This document shows positions 37,430 to 48,853 of a stretch of DNA of 64,000 bases, one piece after another. Position 1 is the stretch's first letter. The number at the start of each line of letters is the position of its first letter. The notes below the pieces were generated by a model. The model worked only from the letters and a program-made list of their open reading frames with translations. It did not search any database and was not told where the DNA came from. The DNA is from Pseudoscleropodium purum (lineage: Eukaryota; Streptophyta; Bryopsida; Hypnales; Brachytheciaceae): the NCBI GenBank assembly GCA_963969395.1, contig OZ017801.1, positions 3,970,501 through 4,034,500 on the forward strand. The letters are read 5' to 3'. Both the position numbers and the translations under genes were made by a program.

Positions 37430-37895
37430 TGTCACGGGATGTGGTGTCGGGGGCCTCTCCACATCGTTGTGTTTTAGCGTAGGTTAATTGTTGCTAATCT
37501 ACGTGTATGTAGGACGTGCGGCCGACACACCTCATTCATCCTACGGATGAGTTTAATCCATTAGGGTTTTGTGTGTGTATGCATATAGTGGCGCACACGT
37601 GCTTGACTTGACGTCTTTGTCAAGTCAAGCTTTGTGAGTGAATTAGAGAGTGTTAGTGATTACCGTTGCTTGTAAGTGATTGTTTGTCATTAGTGAAGGC
37701 TCCGCATTCTCTCATACTTCTTACACTCGTTGATTCTCCCTTTGTGGAGTGCGTGCCGCTTGACTACTCTTGTGATTTGCAACATACTCCTCGAGGGTGT
37801 ACTTAGCATAGTTGTGTTTGACTATGTTTTTCGTTTGTTTGATGTTGGTTGAGACTCTCGATCTGTTGTGGTTATCGATCTTTCTTTACACGACA
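37430..37895 (+). repeat. 3' LTR (core 37430-37789 plus block X copy 2)
   Basis: The core matches the 5' LTR. The second copy of block X (37790-37896) completes a TG...CA unit of 466 bp that ends exactly at the GGAC duplication. The 5' LTR lacks block X, so the two LTRs are not equivalent. Confidence 0.8.
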
Positions 37896-38313
37896 GGACA
37901 GATATAAATCATCAAATTTGGTAGATGGCATAGTAGATGAAAAAAAAAATTTGTTTCAGATTACAAATGCGGAGAGATTTGAGCCGTTAGATCTAGTGGA
38001 TGGCATGGCGAACAGAGTTGGTAGACGGTTGGGATAGACGGCAAAAAGAAAAAAAAAATTCATTTTTTTTACTTTTTTTTGTTGTCGTCCTCCTTCCGAC
38101 GGTGTCGACTGCCCTATCTACCTCATTCGTCGAACAAATCTAGGCCTTTAGATCTGGCAGACGACAAATGCGGATAGATTTGAGCCGTCAAATCTAATGG
38201 ACAGCATGGCAAACAGGTAGGGCAAACAAACAAACAAACAAAATTTCCGAATGTCAACAGACGTTGGGAACTTAGTGTCTGCGTCCAAATGTTGTGTCAA
38301 CTCTAGTCAAATT

Positions 38314-38555
38314 AGTACTATCATGCACACTATGCATGACATCAACAAGTATATGGTTTTTTCTCATAATTTTTGTCTTTTAATATGATTTTATGTACTA
38401 GTTGTAATTAATAGCTAATGCCATGCTATTAGACTGCAGACATATTGGAAATTCTTTCATTAGGACGAATTTAGTGCATACGCTATATAGTATCCGTAAG
38501 TATGGAGTAATGCCACTAGAGAAGTTCTTAGAGCACCTTAGTGAATTTGAGATGA
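38314..38555 (+). pseudogene. ParB-like gene remnant resumed after the transposon
   Basis: Continues the exon interrupted at 25008: the codons after GTCAAATT give STIMHTMHDINKYM up to about 38354. A second exon-like stretch after a TGCAG acceptor near 38437 reads HIGNSFIRTNLVHTLYSIRK...EKFLEHLSEFEMI before a TAG. The splice phase between the two does not fit cleanly, consistent with decay. Function unknown. Confidence 0.45.
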
Positions 38556-39204
38556 TATAGTGCTAGCAGAATCTTCAAAAGAATCAGTACTCCATGTCAA
38601 TCAAAGTGTTTACTTTGCTCATTTTTCGGATATATATTTTCTTAGACTTTTGAGATTACATTCCTCTATATTTGACCATAGTGTTGTATTGAGAGTGTCT
38701 GTCTCAAGAAATCATAAAGATTTTAGCTACGACTAAAAATGGTTTGGGAATGAAGGAAATTATAAGATGATAAAAAAACAAAAGTGGACTCGTCATTCGC
38801 AGATTCACCCTACTTCGAATTTGAACATCGAATCTTTTAAACTATCGTTGAATTGCTATCCGTTGACCTATTATGTATTGGTTGGCTTTAAATGGGTGTA
38901 AAGTTTAAAGTATGTGATAAGATTCTACAACTTTGAATGGGTAAAATAGAACGACCAAATGACGAGTTGAACCATCCGAAAGATTGGCTCTTAAAGTTTC
39001 AAACTCTTGATGATTAGCTTTAAAAATCAAGTTTCATCGTAAGAATAAGCAAGTCTCGACTATATGGGGCATTAAACCCACTTCATCATCTATGATACAA
39101 AATGAGGCTAGCATTGATGTAATCCAAGCCACCTTCAACAACAAATTTTACAAAGCCACAAGCCATATAAATATACACACATATACAAGTCTTCAAAATT
39201 TCTT
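38556..39204. other. Non-genic AT-rich DNA
   Basis: No feature recognised between the exon-like fragment and the minisatellite. Confidence 0.4.
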
Positions 39205-39880
39205 CCAATCTGCAACTTCAATCTGCAACCTTCAATCTGCAACTTCAATCTCCAACTTCAATTTCAATCTTCAACTTCAATCTTCAATTTCAATCTTCAA
39301 CTTCAATCTTCAATTTCAATCTTCAACTTCAATCTTCAACTTCAATCTTCAACTTCAATCTTCAACTTCAATCTTCAACTTCAATCTTCAACTTCAATCT
39401 TCAACTTCAATCTTCAACTTCAATCTTCAACTTCAATCTTCAACTTCAATCTTCAACTTCAATTTGCAACTTCAATCTTCAACTTCAATCTTCAACTTCA
39501 ATCTTCAACTTCAATCTTCAACTTCAATTTGCAACTTCAATCTTCAACTTCAATCTTCAACTTCAATCTTCAACTTCAATTTGCAACTTCAATCTTCAAC
39601 TTCAATCTTCAACTTCAATCTTCAACTTCAATTTGCAACTTCAATCTGCAACTTCAATCTTCAACTTCAATTTGCAACTTCAATCTGCAACTTCAATCTT
39701 CAACTTCAATTTGCAACTTCAATCTGCAACTTCAATCTTCAACTTCAATCTTCAATTTCAATCTGCAACTTCAATCTTCAACTTCAATCTTTAACTTCAA
39801 TCTACAACTTCAATCTGCAACTTCAATCTTTAACTTCAATCTCCAACTTTAATCTCCAACTTCAACCTTCAATTTTCAAG
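39205..39880 (+). repeat. 13-bp minisatellite, about 50 copies, with higher-order structure
   Basis: Tandem CTTCAATCTTCAA units, with variants CTTCAATTTGCAA and CTTCAATCTGCAA. The TTTGCAA variant recurs at 39463, 39528, 39580, 39632, 39671 and 39710, that is at 65, 52, 52, 39 and 39 bp, all multiples of 13. Because 13 is not a multiple of 3 and the unit has no stop in any plus frame, long open frames of a 13-residue Asn/Gln/Ser-rich repeat (STSIFNFNLQLQS) arise; I regard them as artefacts. Confidence 0.95.
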
Positions 39881-41464
39881 CTAAACTTTCGATGAGTGCC
39901 ACCATTGTTTCACAGTTTTAAATAAAGTGAATGATAGTTTTAAAAAAAATTAACACAAACTTTTATTTCTATTCCAAATTGAAGTAATTCTAAAAATCTA
40001 TCCAACTTCTATAGCCATTCAAAGTTTGGGCCTTAAAAAAAGAAAGGCAACAGACCTTCTTTTACTTCCACACTTACAACTCAATTATACAAATTTTAAA
40101 TATAATAAGTGATATCTTTATGAAAAGCTAATACAAATTCTTACACTCTCTCTAAATTTCATTGCAAACCAAGAACTTGTCCTTCTTTTATAGCCGATCA
40201 AAGTCTCTGCTTTTTAATTTGGAAAGCAACAAACCTCCCTTCACTCAAACAAGCACGATTTTTGATTCACAACTCCAAATTAAGTAAGTGAAATCAATTT
40301 TAAGACTACACATCATGATACACAACTCCTGCAAATTTCATCTCAAATTTCTTTAAACTCACAATACAATGGACATCCAAACATTCGGAACCTTTTTAAA
40401 TTCAAAACGGAAGAGAAGATAAATAGTGTCCATCTTTTTCTTTACCTTATCTCCACTCTAATCACACAAATAAGTAGGATCAGCCCCTAATTTACTCCCA
40501 AAGCTATAATATCAATAATTGAACACTTATTTGACCCACAACAATTTATTTATCTTTATCTTTGAAGGAAATTCACTTCAAATTCATCTAGAAGGTAAAT
40601 TATTTGAATATTTTTTTCATATTACTTCACAAATACAAAATTATTGTAGAAAATCACTCTAACTATAAAATGAAAAAACTAAAATTCAACATATATCTAA
40701 TAGAGGTAAAAAACTAAAGTTTTAATCGAAATATCACTCTATCTATAAGAATTTGAGAATGTGTTTGACAATCGCAGCCACATAATTGACACGATCTACT
40801 TTAGTTAAAGAATTAAATGGCCCTTCTAACTATTGTTGGTGACCACGACTCCTTTTGATAGGCCTCACTATACAATAATATTACTCATCATTTAAACCTT
40901 TAAAACATTCTTTAAATGTGACTTCATGACTGTCGGGTTCAATACATTCAACTTGCAATAAAATCATCAATACCTAAACGCCACATTGAAGATTATTGTG
41001 TCATCATTTCTTTATGCGAGGTTGTTTCAATAGTCAAGATGGCTTAACTTCATCTTTTGATCGCTCATATAGCAATAAAAGACTAAGTGACAGTTGCAAT
41101 AAAAAAAATTCAAACTCATGCTCCAGTTGAGATTCTTCATTTTGAAACTAAAAAAAACCTTTTAATTCGACATAGTATAATTTAAATAAAATAAAATAAA
41201 AAGAATATTAAATGAGATGAAACTTTTAAGTGAATCCTTCTCTATATAGTTGTTTATAACGGTAGAGAAAAGACATCACCTTGAAGCCATCTCAAATGCT
41301 GTCATTTTTTTAATAATATTACAAACATTCAAACTTATTTAAAAGATATGAATATTACATATTCTACATAATTTTTACATTTGCAGCACAACAATAATAC
41401 TTACTATGTTCAATATCTCAGTTTAAAATTTTTTTTTTCAGTATAAGATCGCTATCACCTCAGT
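39881..41464. other. Non-genic AT-rich DNA
   Basis: 1.6 kb without a recognisable gene or repeat; short random frames only. Confidence 0.45.
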
Positions 41465-41890
41465 TGCTACATTTCAACTATATAAAAAAAAGACACCAAA
41501 GGAGGAACAATCCGAAGCATGTATCTTAACTACCATGAGGACTAGCAATAAAGAGAAGACATCAAAGTTACAACAGAAGTTGGAAAAGCTCACGGCAATT
41601 GCTAATCCTAATGTAGAAAAAGAGTGACTTTAGGAAGTATCTATTTTTTACGAATCCAATTTTGTTCTGATTTTTTTGTTGAGATATAGATTTCAACTTA
41701 TCTTTTGTCTTTGATTCAAATTAAGAGGTGTTGAAGCTCAAACATTACTCCCAAGATGACTCTTGAGAAATTGCAATTAATTGGAACTTGCAATGTAAGT
41801 GCAATGCAAAAGGTGAAATGGCTTCAGTGGTAGAACTCATCAGTTCCAACTAAAGAAGTACGAAGATTTTTCTTGAAGCTGGTTAGAAAA
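41465..41890 (+). pseudogene. Exon-like fragments in the gap between ParB-like and methylase-like parts
   Basis: After a TTTCAG acceptor (41464) a frame opens: YKIAITSVATFQLYKKK..., a Lys/Gln-rich stretch, to a TGA near 41625. A second piece after about 41730 reads VLKLKHYSQDD, then after one stop EIAINWNLQCKCNAKGEMASVVEL, a further stop and TKIFLEAG ahead of a GTTAG. Amino-acid composition and placement suggest decayed exons of the same plus-strand gene. No domain recognised. Confidence 0.3.
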
Positions 41891-44473
41891 AATGAAGTAT
41901 TTTTTGACAAAATCATGCTGGTGTAGAATAAATTTTTTAGTTTTTAGGTTACTTTTTAGTTTTTATTGAAAAAGTATGTAGAAAGTAGTCTAAAAAGTAG
42001 AAAAAATAGCTTAAAAGTAGACTAAAAACACTAAAAAACAGAAAGTAGCTAAAAGTAGTCGAAAAAGCAATTTTTAAACTTTATGTAGTGTGAATAGGGC
42101 AATTTGGATGGATGAAGTACGAAATGGATGAAAAATTGCATAGATGGATGAAAGATTCCAAAAGGTATTAGAAGGGATGAATGGGACTCGATATGGATGA
42201 AAAATTGCAAAATAGATGAATGAGGCATGGAATTGGATGAAAAACAAAAAACAAAAAACAAAAAACGATTGGAAGAAGCATGAGCCTTCTTCTTGACGTT
42301 TCAAAAGATATAAGAAAAACGAATTTTTTTTTCTCTCTCTCACTCACTGTGCATTCAGGAAGCACATGTCTGTACTTTCTTGCGTTTTATAATTTATAAA
42401 AAAAAAAAAAAAATTCTTTAGTGCAAATCCATTTTATTCTATTGCGCTCTATTTGTATGTTCAAGTGTTTGATTTTGTAAACTATAAATGTGTGTTTTGA
42501 TAATTATTGCAATTGCGTATTCTAGCCTTTCTAAATTTGCAATCTGTTCATTTTAAAAATTAAAAATTGTGTCAAAGCATTTTGGTGGCGACGAACTGTT
42601 GCAGCGATTTCAACCAGGCTTAAGCATTTGGGCGATCAGAGTAGTATGGCTGCAGCGACGTCGGAACAAATTTGGCGATTCCAAGATGTGATTGCGCAAG
42701 GCGAATCCCAGCAGTCATAGTGAGGCCAGCGATTGGAGAGGGTGAAGTTTGAGACTTGGGTGTTCGGTGAAGGCTGCGGAAATTGGTGTGAGCGTCTAGC
42801 AGGTGGAGATTGGAGTTTGACGGAAGTGGAATCAGAAATTGTCATCGTCCTGCAAGTGCAACTGTCAAGAAGGGTGGCTGGATTCTCTAGATGGTTTCCG
42901 AAACTCAAGGGAATAGAAGCAAGAGCAATCTGCACTAGCGACGACGCCAGGCCTGCTACTTTGGACAATCGTAGCTCTTACTTCGCAAAAACTGAAACTT
43001 ACCACCAAATATCAATGTTCAGACAGATGTCTGTGTTGCGAGATAGTAGTGGATTGCAAGAATTTCGTAATTGGGTCGGGGAGATTGCGACATCGGTGAA
43101 GCTTCAGTAATCGGTTGATCAATTGGGTCTTGATTAGTGAGGACGCAACAGAGGTTGGAAAGCAAAGATCAACACAACTGTTTGCGGAAACTTGGATTTG
43201 AGGCATGGCAGGAAGAAAATCGCAAATTTGAAGCTCCGATCGGCGTCGCGGCAGCATCGACGGGAAGAAATTAGGGATTTGAAAGAAATCCCGATCTGTT
43301 GCCTTCGACCTATTCAGATGTGTTGCCACGGTCATAGGTCTGACCCACAGTCATAGGCTCCCTAGCACGGTCTTAGGATCTTTGGTACGGCAATAGGACC
43401 TACGGGCCATAAATTAAATTACATTAATAAAATTAAAATTTTGACCTCAAAATTTGGATGAATTGATCGAAAACAAAATAAATATCCAAATTTTTTGAAT
43501 GGCCCTTGGGCCGTAAACCTCATTGGAAATATCTATCCTACAACTTCTAAAATAAAACTTGTAATTCATATTTTGGATTTAGAATTGGATGGAATTGTGA
43601 GATTATATGTTCTTTGTGGTTGATATATGTTTGTCTATGTTTAGGGACGACTCACTCTATGGTTTTGGACCTATTGCCCTAAGACTTGTTGCCCAATCTT
43701 AAAAAAAAGGAGAAAGCTCAAAGACCAAGAATCTGGTATTTTGTCCTAAACATTTCATACCTTGCATACTGAACGTATTGCCCACTGAGACTGCCACGTG
43801 TAGTCATTTTGCACATAGATTCAAAAAGCTCAAAAAGAGCAATTATTGGCCCTATTACCCAACACATAAAAAGGTGTTAATTAAAGAATTATTTGTATAT
43901 TTTAAAAGTATTATTTTGTATATATATGATTAGATCATAGGCTGCATCCATGTATAAGACATGTTGCCTAGTCTGACGTTTTGTCAAAGACGTGTTGTCC
44001 ACCCTAGAATACTATATAAGACCGGAACTCTTAGAGAATTGTGTCTGCATTAGTGGTAATGGACTGTCTACCAAATTGAAAGAACTTGGGAATAAAGAAA
44101 GAAAGAAAAAGAATAAAAGTATAAAAATAAAGTTTTCAAATATGATTTATAAAGTTAGTTTACACATAACCTAAATCTACTTTAAAAGTGACATTAGATG
44201 CACTAACGATAGACTACGTTGGCTTATTCACGGATGAACTCCTATACTACTGGTACTTAACAAAAAGTAAAAATTAGTGAAAAAGTACCTCACAACTGGT
44301 ATGCTAGGGTATGTATTTTCCTCCTCCTCAATTTATATAGGTCGTTTGAGTAGGTTCTGGAATCTCTTATGTGATTATTTGATTTATTTCTCTCATGATT
44401 GAATGGTAGATTTTTTATTTTTGTTGACATTTATTTTTTAATATATTAACAAATTGAAGAGGTTGGCTTTGAA
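41891..44473. other. Intron-like or insertion-rich interval with short repeats
   Basis: Holds reiterated GATGAAAAATTG/GGATGAA motifs (42110-42240), an (AAAAAAC)n run near 42245 and a GC-richer island at 42590-43330 with open frames on both strands and no recognised domain. TTTTGGTGGCGACGA at 42580-42594 resembles the end of an LTR followed by a primer-binding site, so the island may be an LTR-element leader; no second LTR was found. Four 20-bp CACGGTCATAGG-type repeats lie at 43327-43405. Confidence 0.35.
43327..43405 (+). repeat. 4 x about 20-bp repeat (CACGGTCATAGG type)
   Basis: Copies start at 43327, 43346, 43366 and 43386: CACGGTCATAGG, CACAGTCATAGG, CACGGTCTTAGG and TACGGCAATAGG, each with a variable 7-8 bp tail. 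A related single motif occurs near 47445. Confidence 0.65.
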
Positions 44474-45942
44474 ATGTTTAACAATATTATGAAGGAGGAT
44501 CAACTGGTGTTGATAATGGATTCTCTACAAGAACTAGAGACCTTCACTAATTACATTGAGAGTTGGAAAATTCAAATTTGGGACCATGCTTTCTTAATTA
44601 ACTTTTGTAGGCATAATGTGTTTAAGAAGTCAGAGGACTTCAAGAAGCATAAGGCAGTTGATCTCATTGTGAAGTGTGTGATTTACAAGTGAGATTTTAT
44701 TCCTTGTTGTTTTTTATTCATTTATGTTTCTTAAAGTTCTGGAAAGTCTTTGTTTCTAACATTTGACTATTGGTATTCTTTTAGGTATTTCAAGTACAAA
44801 TTACTGCCTAAAAGTGCTATTACTAGATGTGATCTTCTACCATTTTTAGGCACTTGGTTGGATGTCTATTCAAAGCACTGTATATTTTCACCTTCACAAT
44901 TGAGCTAGTAGACTAATGCGCATCTCAAGTCTGGTGCAAGGTATTTGGATTGTCCACTGGAGTTCACATCACTACCGAAAGAACACCTTAGATGTTCTAT
45001 TGACTTTCATGAAGTTGTGGAAGAAATTGATGAATTCATTAGACTTGATGAGAAGCCTTGAAGACAAAGGCTATCAAGAAGGGGGATGAGGTAGAGAAGA
45101 AGATTGCTTTGAAGAATTCTAAGTGAGTTGATAAAGTGAAGGAGAGAGTTGTAAGAAGGATGAAGAAACTTCAAAAAACAGAGACGGCTCCTACATCCGA
45201 GAAGCTGAAGGGGAAGAAGTCTGTTCTACTCTCATCTACTAAGATGAGGGCTCATAGTACCAATAGTCTAACACTATAAGTACGAAGCAGGATTTTGAGT
45301 ACATATCACTCAACAAAGATGGCATGGTACATGGCCCGACAACTATAGATTTCCTTAGTGACTTGGAGATTACTATCAACGAATTCATTTTGAATTCTTC
45401 TCTTGCTAATGTCCTAGCCAATCCTTTACCTCAAATGTATCATAGCATTGTCAAGTTTATTGACAAGGTTTGTAGATCAACTTTCCCTTGAAATTATGGT
45501 CACTATATCTCATTATTATATTTTTCTAAATTATTGACAATCTATGTTTTATTGCAGTACAAGGGGAAGAAGGAGCAATTCTTTGAGGGAATAAAGAGTG
45601 ACAAACCTCTCTTAGACTTGATTGCAAATATATCCAAAGGCTTGCTTGTCCCAAATCTCTCAATGCCTCCTACAACTGTTCCCAAGTCAGACATGAACTC
45701 TCCTACTTGGCTTAAAGAAGTTTTTGAGTTTGTAGATGGATACCTTCATGACAATGGTGCTCTTATCATCATCCATCCTTGGATGGCTAAGGCTAGAGGC
45801 CACATTCTTAGCTATGCAACTTGCTATTCTTTCAAAAAAAAAAAAGATTGGTGGGGGATGAATAGACTACATCTTGCCTCACCAGTTTCTCCAACCTCAA
45901 CAATATTGCCTTGTTTCCTTTCCTTTTTCTATTTATCTTTTC

Positions 45943-45985
<43 letters not shown>

Positions 45986-47152
45986 GTTTAGGTGATTGCT
46001 ATGATCTTTGTATATATCTATTTATTTTCAATTGTGTCATCATTTTCATTTTGTTTTTGTTTTTAGATGTTGATGTTGATTTTGAATTTTGAATTTTTAT
46101 TTAATTTGATTATTAATTGGTTATGATTTCAATGTTTTTGGACATTAATAAATTTACAAACATAACATTTTGGTATTTTATTATAGGTGAGGAGTTTGGA
46201 TGGTGTTACACCTTCTAAATTTCAATTCCAATCATATCCTAAATTGAAGGAGTTGTTGATGACATCCTTTAGAACTACATTAAGAATGAGACTCTAGCCA
46301 TGGATAGCAACTCTAGACCTTTAAGAGGGGCACAGGAGAAGGATCCTCATCTATTACAAATGTTGATTGAAGCATCATCTCTCTCGGGCAACATTGTTAT
46401 AGATTGTACAGTTGCAATAGGTATGTTTTCAACATTCTCTTTTTATCTATTTTTTTAATGTGGACATCAACATACTTATACAGTTTTCTTTCAACTCCTA
46501 ATACCTATACTTTTATTTCTTGTCTATGTCTTATTAGAGGCCTCCATTCAGGCATGCAAGATTCTAAGTAGACATATAATAGTCCTTGAAGAAGACGAGG
46601 CCATCTTCAAGGCGGTTTTGACCCCTATGATTCGTGCAATATCGAGTGTTCCAACATCAACTACAACAGTCCAGGTGCTCTCAAATGATCCAAACACAAA
46701 GGATGTTGATGTTCCTTGCATTGTGAAGAAGTCTTGTTTCAGTAAGTAAATCTACCTATGTGTTTCATCTTCACAACAAAATGTAAGTGTATTTCTAAAG
46801 AAGTTTTTTAAATATGATACATATTTTTTAAACATGTTTATTATATACCCTAATCCATTCTAAAATCTCATTTTCTATTGGTAGCATGATTTGGATAGAT
46901 GGAGGTCATTGGCCATTTTTTACTTTACTCGGATTTTTCCCTAGTTCAAAGAAGTCTTATATATTGCTTTCATATGTAGAAGCATTAGCTTTGGCATTTG
47001 CATCCGAGCACAATATCCCTATATATGAAAAGTGTAATAGTATAGATCCCAAGATTTTGCAGTTTTTAGATGTGGTAGCTATAGAATCAAAGACTGAGAC
47101 ATCATCGACTGATAGTACTAGCCACTCTCACTCCTTGTCTACTTCTACATGA
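44474..47152 (+). pseudogene. DNA N4/N6-methylase-like gene remnant
   Basis: Multi-exon, partly broken. Apparent exons: 44474-44690, about 44785-45478 (adjacent TAGs near 44909, frameshift near 45060, TAA near 45279), 45558-45850, 46187-46420, 46538-46747, 46886-47152 (TGA absent; ends TAG-free at TGA 47150). The fold is suggested by DNGALIIIHPWM and DWWGMNRLHLAS, then LLQMLIEASSLSGNIVIDCT, and ASIQACKILSRHIIVLEEDE. The last block resembles motif I of class-beta amino-methyltransferases (D-x-x-x-G-x-G-T-x-x-A...R...E-x-D), with the Gly-rich loop disrupted at an exon border. A clear DPPY motif IV was not found. It may be the downstream half of the ParB-like gene; a transposon-encoded methylase is another possibility. 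Confidence 0.4.
45943..45983 (+). repeat. (TTG)n microsatellite
   Basis: About 13 uninterrupted TTG/GTT triplets in an apparent intron of the methylase-like remnant. Confidence 0.95.
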
Positions 47153-48758
47153 TTTTATTTTTACTTATATTACACTTGCTTGGTTTTATTTTATCATACA
47201 TTGTAGATGATGTTTTGTACTAGGGCAATGAACATTCTATGTAGCTAAAATTGTTCTTCTCTAGACTCCCTTTTGCTCTTAAAATTTAAATGATATGGAT
47301 GTAATTTTAATGATTATATTATAATGTTGTGAAAATGTTAAATTTTTGGTTTCCAAAACTTTAGTCTCCCCTAAACCCTAAACCACAATCATAAGCCCTT
47401 AGCAAATTTCAACCCAATATCCTATCATTCCAAAGTCCACGGTCATAGATCCACCATCAAATTTGTGCCTCTAAACTTATAGACTCACAGGCTCACGCTT
47501 GTAGGCTCATAGAATAGCAACCATGTATATAAGATGGGCATCCCCTAAAATGCCACTTTTTTGTTTTTGAATCTAGTTACTATTATTATATTGGTCAAAT
47601 TTTCATATTTTCTTATTGGCAAATGAAAGGAGGTTCCAACACACCAAAGAACAAGACATTTGAATACCATATGCAAAAGTTGTGAAAAGTCAAAGTTCTT
47701 TTAGTAGAGTTTCTAAAACTGTTTCTTCCATTATATAGGTAGATTTTGATTTTGGATATGTATATAGAGTGATAATGGTGGTTTGGAGGTAGTGGTGTGT
47801 TTAGGTGGACCTACCTTATATGTACATTCATAGTTATGAATGAATGGTTTGTTAAAATGAATGAGAATTTATTTGAAAGTATATGCATATGTAAACAAGG
47901 GTGGTACCATTTGAAGATTTTGTAGCAATTTTATGATTTCAACCATTGTGATAGAGAGTATATCACCATGTATTTTTTCACAAAAACATTGCATTAGTTT
48001 TGAACAACTTCTAATTCTATATGAAAGACTAATCTTAAAGTAGCAACTTCTAAATCTATATATGTGCAAAATAATATATATTTTACTATATACCAAATAT
48101 TTGACAAGGATCAATTGAATGGAAGAAAAAGTAGAAAATTTACATATGAATGTCTTTTGAGATTACTTGTACTTTGGAAATAAAGAATGTGACTATACAT
48201 CTAGGAATTTGATAATTTTTGGTTCATAGCTCTTAAACATCTATGGACTACAAATTAACAAATTCTCACAAAATTGTCAAAAATCAACGTTCTCTAAAAA
48301 ACAAGCTAGCTAAAATTTTATTCATTATTTGAAATTTCTAAGTGTAGTATCTTGTTCTCAATTGGTGCAAGAGTCACATGTAAAAATTTGGGGTTTTAAG
48401 GAAAATGTATAAGTAGGAACAAAGCTTGTAGAAAGGAACAAAATGTTTTTTTCAAAACCACGTCAACTTTCAATAATGTAGTTTTGTCAGGCTTTTAAGC
48501 TTGCTAACTCAAATTTTCTTTTCAAGGAAGGTTTTGGGACTTCACTTTTGAGTGAAGGCCTAATGCCTTAAGAAGAAGTCTACAAAATAATTTTCAAAGC
48601 AAAATGGTATTGCACTCTACCTATTCAAATTGGGACCCAAAACAAAACAAAAAAAACACAACTTTTGATTCAAACATTGAATCTTTATAAAATCAGATTT
48701 CCCTAAAAGTTTGTTTGTTCCCTAATCCCACTAAAAATATAAAGACAAAAACCCAAAA
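47153..48758. other. Intergenic AT-rich DNA
   Basis: 1.6 kb between the methylase-like remnant and the NAP1 promoter. No gene seen; frames are short and A/T-driven. Confidence 0.5.
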
Positions 48759-48853
48759 TATAAATACCTCATTTTACATACTAAAAATTTTCAAAAACAA
48801 TTTCAACTTGCAAGGAGCATTTGGGGGTTAAACCCTAAACCCTAAACCCCTAA
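48759..48853 (+). promoter_or_regulatory. Putative NAP1 promoter: TATA-like box and telo-boxes
   Basis: TATAAATAC at 48759-48767 could serve as a TATA box. AAACCCTAAACCCTAAACCCC at about 48830-48850 holds two overlapping telo-boxes, elements commonly found near the start of plant genes active in dividing cells. The leader to the ATG at 49266 would then be several hundred bases. Positions are suggestive only. Confidence 0.4.

Larger units (their letters stand above)
28318..37895 (+). mobile_element. Ty3/gypsy-type LTR retrotransposon encoding a C5 DNA methyltransferase and a PHD finger
   Basis: A 9.6-kb element runs from TGTCACGG (28318) to CACGACA (37895), flanked by GGAC at 28314-28317 and 37896-37899; flanking DNA on the two sides joins into one subterminal module of the host transposon. 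Order: 5' LTR, about 1 kb leader, gag with zinc knuckles, protease, C5-MTase, RT, RNase H, integrase, PHD finger, polypurine tract, 3' LTR. RT before integrase is the Ty3/gypsy order. The two LTR cores differ at about 20 of 360 positions by eye, so the insertion is not young. Multiple stops, an internal deletion and a frameshift make it non-autonomous now. Confidence 0.9.
25009..38305. mobile_element. hAT-like element with 8-bp TSD, interrupted by an LTR retrotransposon
   Basis: Both ends carry TAGAGTTGACA (25009-25019 forward; its reverse complement ends at 38305), followed by looser similarity for some 60 bp. The direct repeat GTCAAATT flanks the element (25001-25008 and 38306-38313). Removing the element and one TSD rejoins an open codon series (...EIEG-Q-ISTIMHTMHDINKYM), so the boundaries are supported independently. 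Without the nested retrotransposon the element is about 3.7 kb. It has no transposase. It consists of direct subterminal modules (AAATCTAGGCC...TTAGATCT; 25090-25440, 28230-28317 plus 37900-38040, 38085-38225) and two long inverted arms. The 8-bp TSD points to hAT; a MULE-like origin is less likely. Confidence 0.8.

Noticed and set aside
39205..39880. CRISPR-like regular repeats
   Set aside because: Units are contiguous without unique spacers and the genome is a plant nuclear genome.
39092..39895. Long open frame of 267 codons
   Set aside because: Entirely explained by the stop-free 13-bp minisatellite; overlapping frames give the same peptide.
42733..43110. 125-codon open frame in a GC-richer island
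   Set aside because: An equally long frame exists on the opposite strand, no motif is recognisable and no homologous family comes to mind; kept only as part of a possible LTR-element leader.
48830..48853. Interstitial telomere repeat
   Set aside because: Only two or three AAACCCT units; better explained as telo-boxes of the NAP1 promoter. Similar short CCCTAAACCCTAA runs in the inverted arms are also too short.
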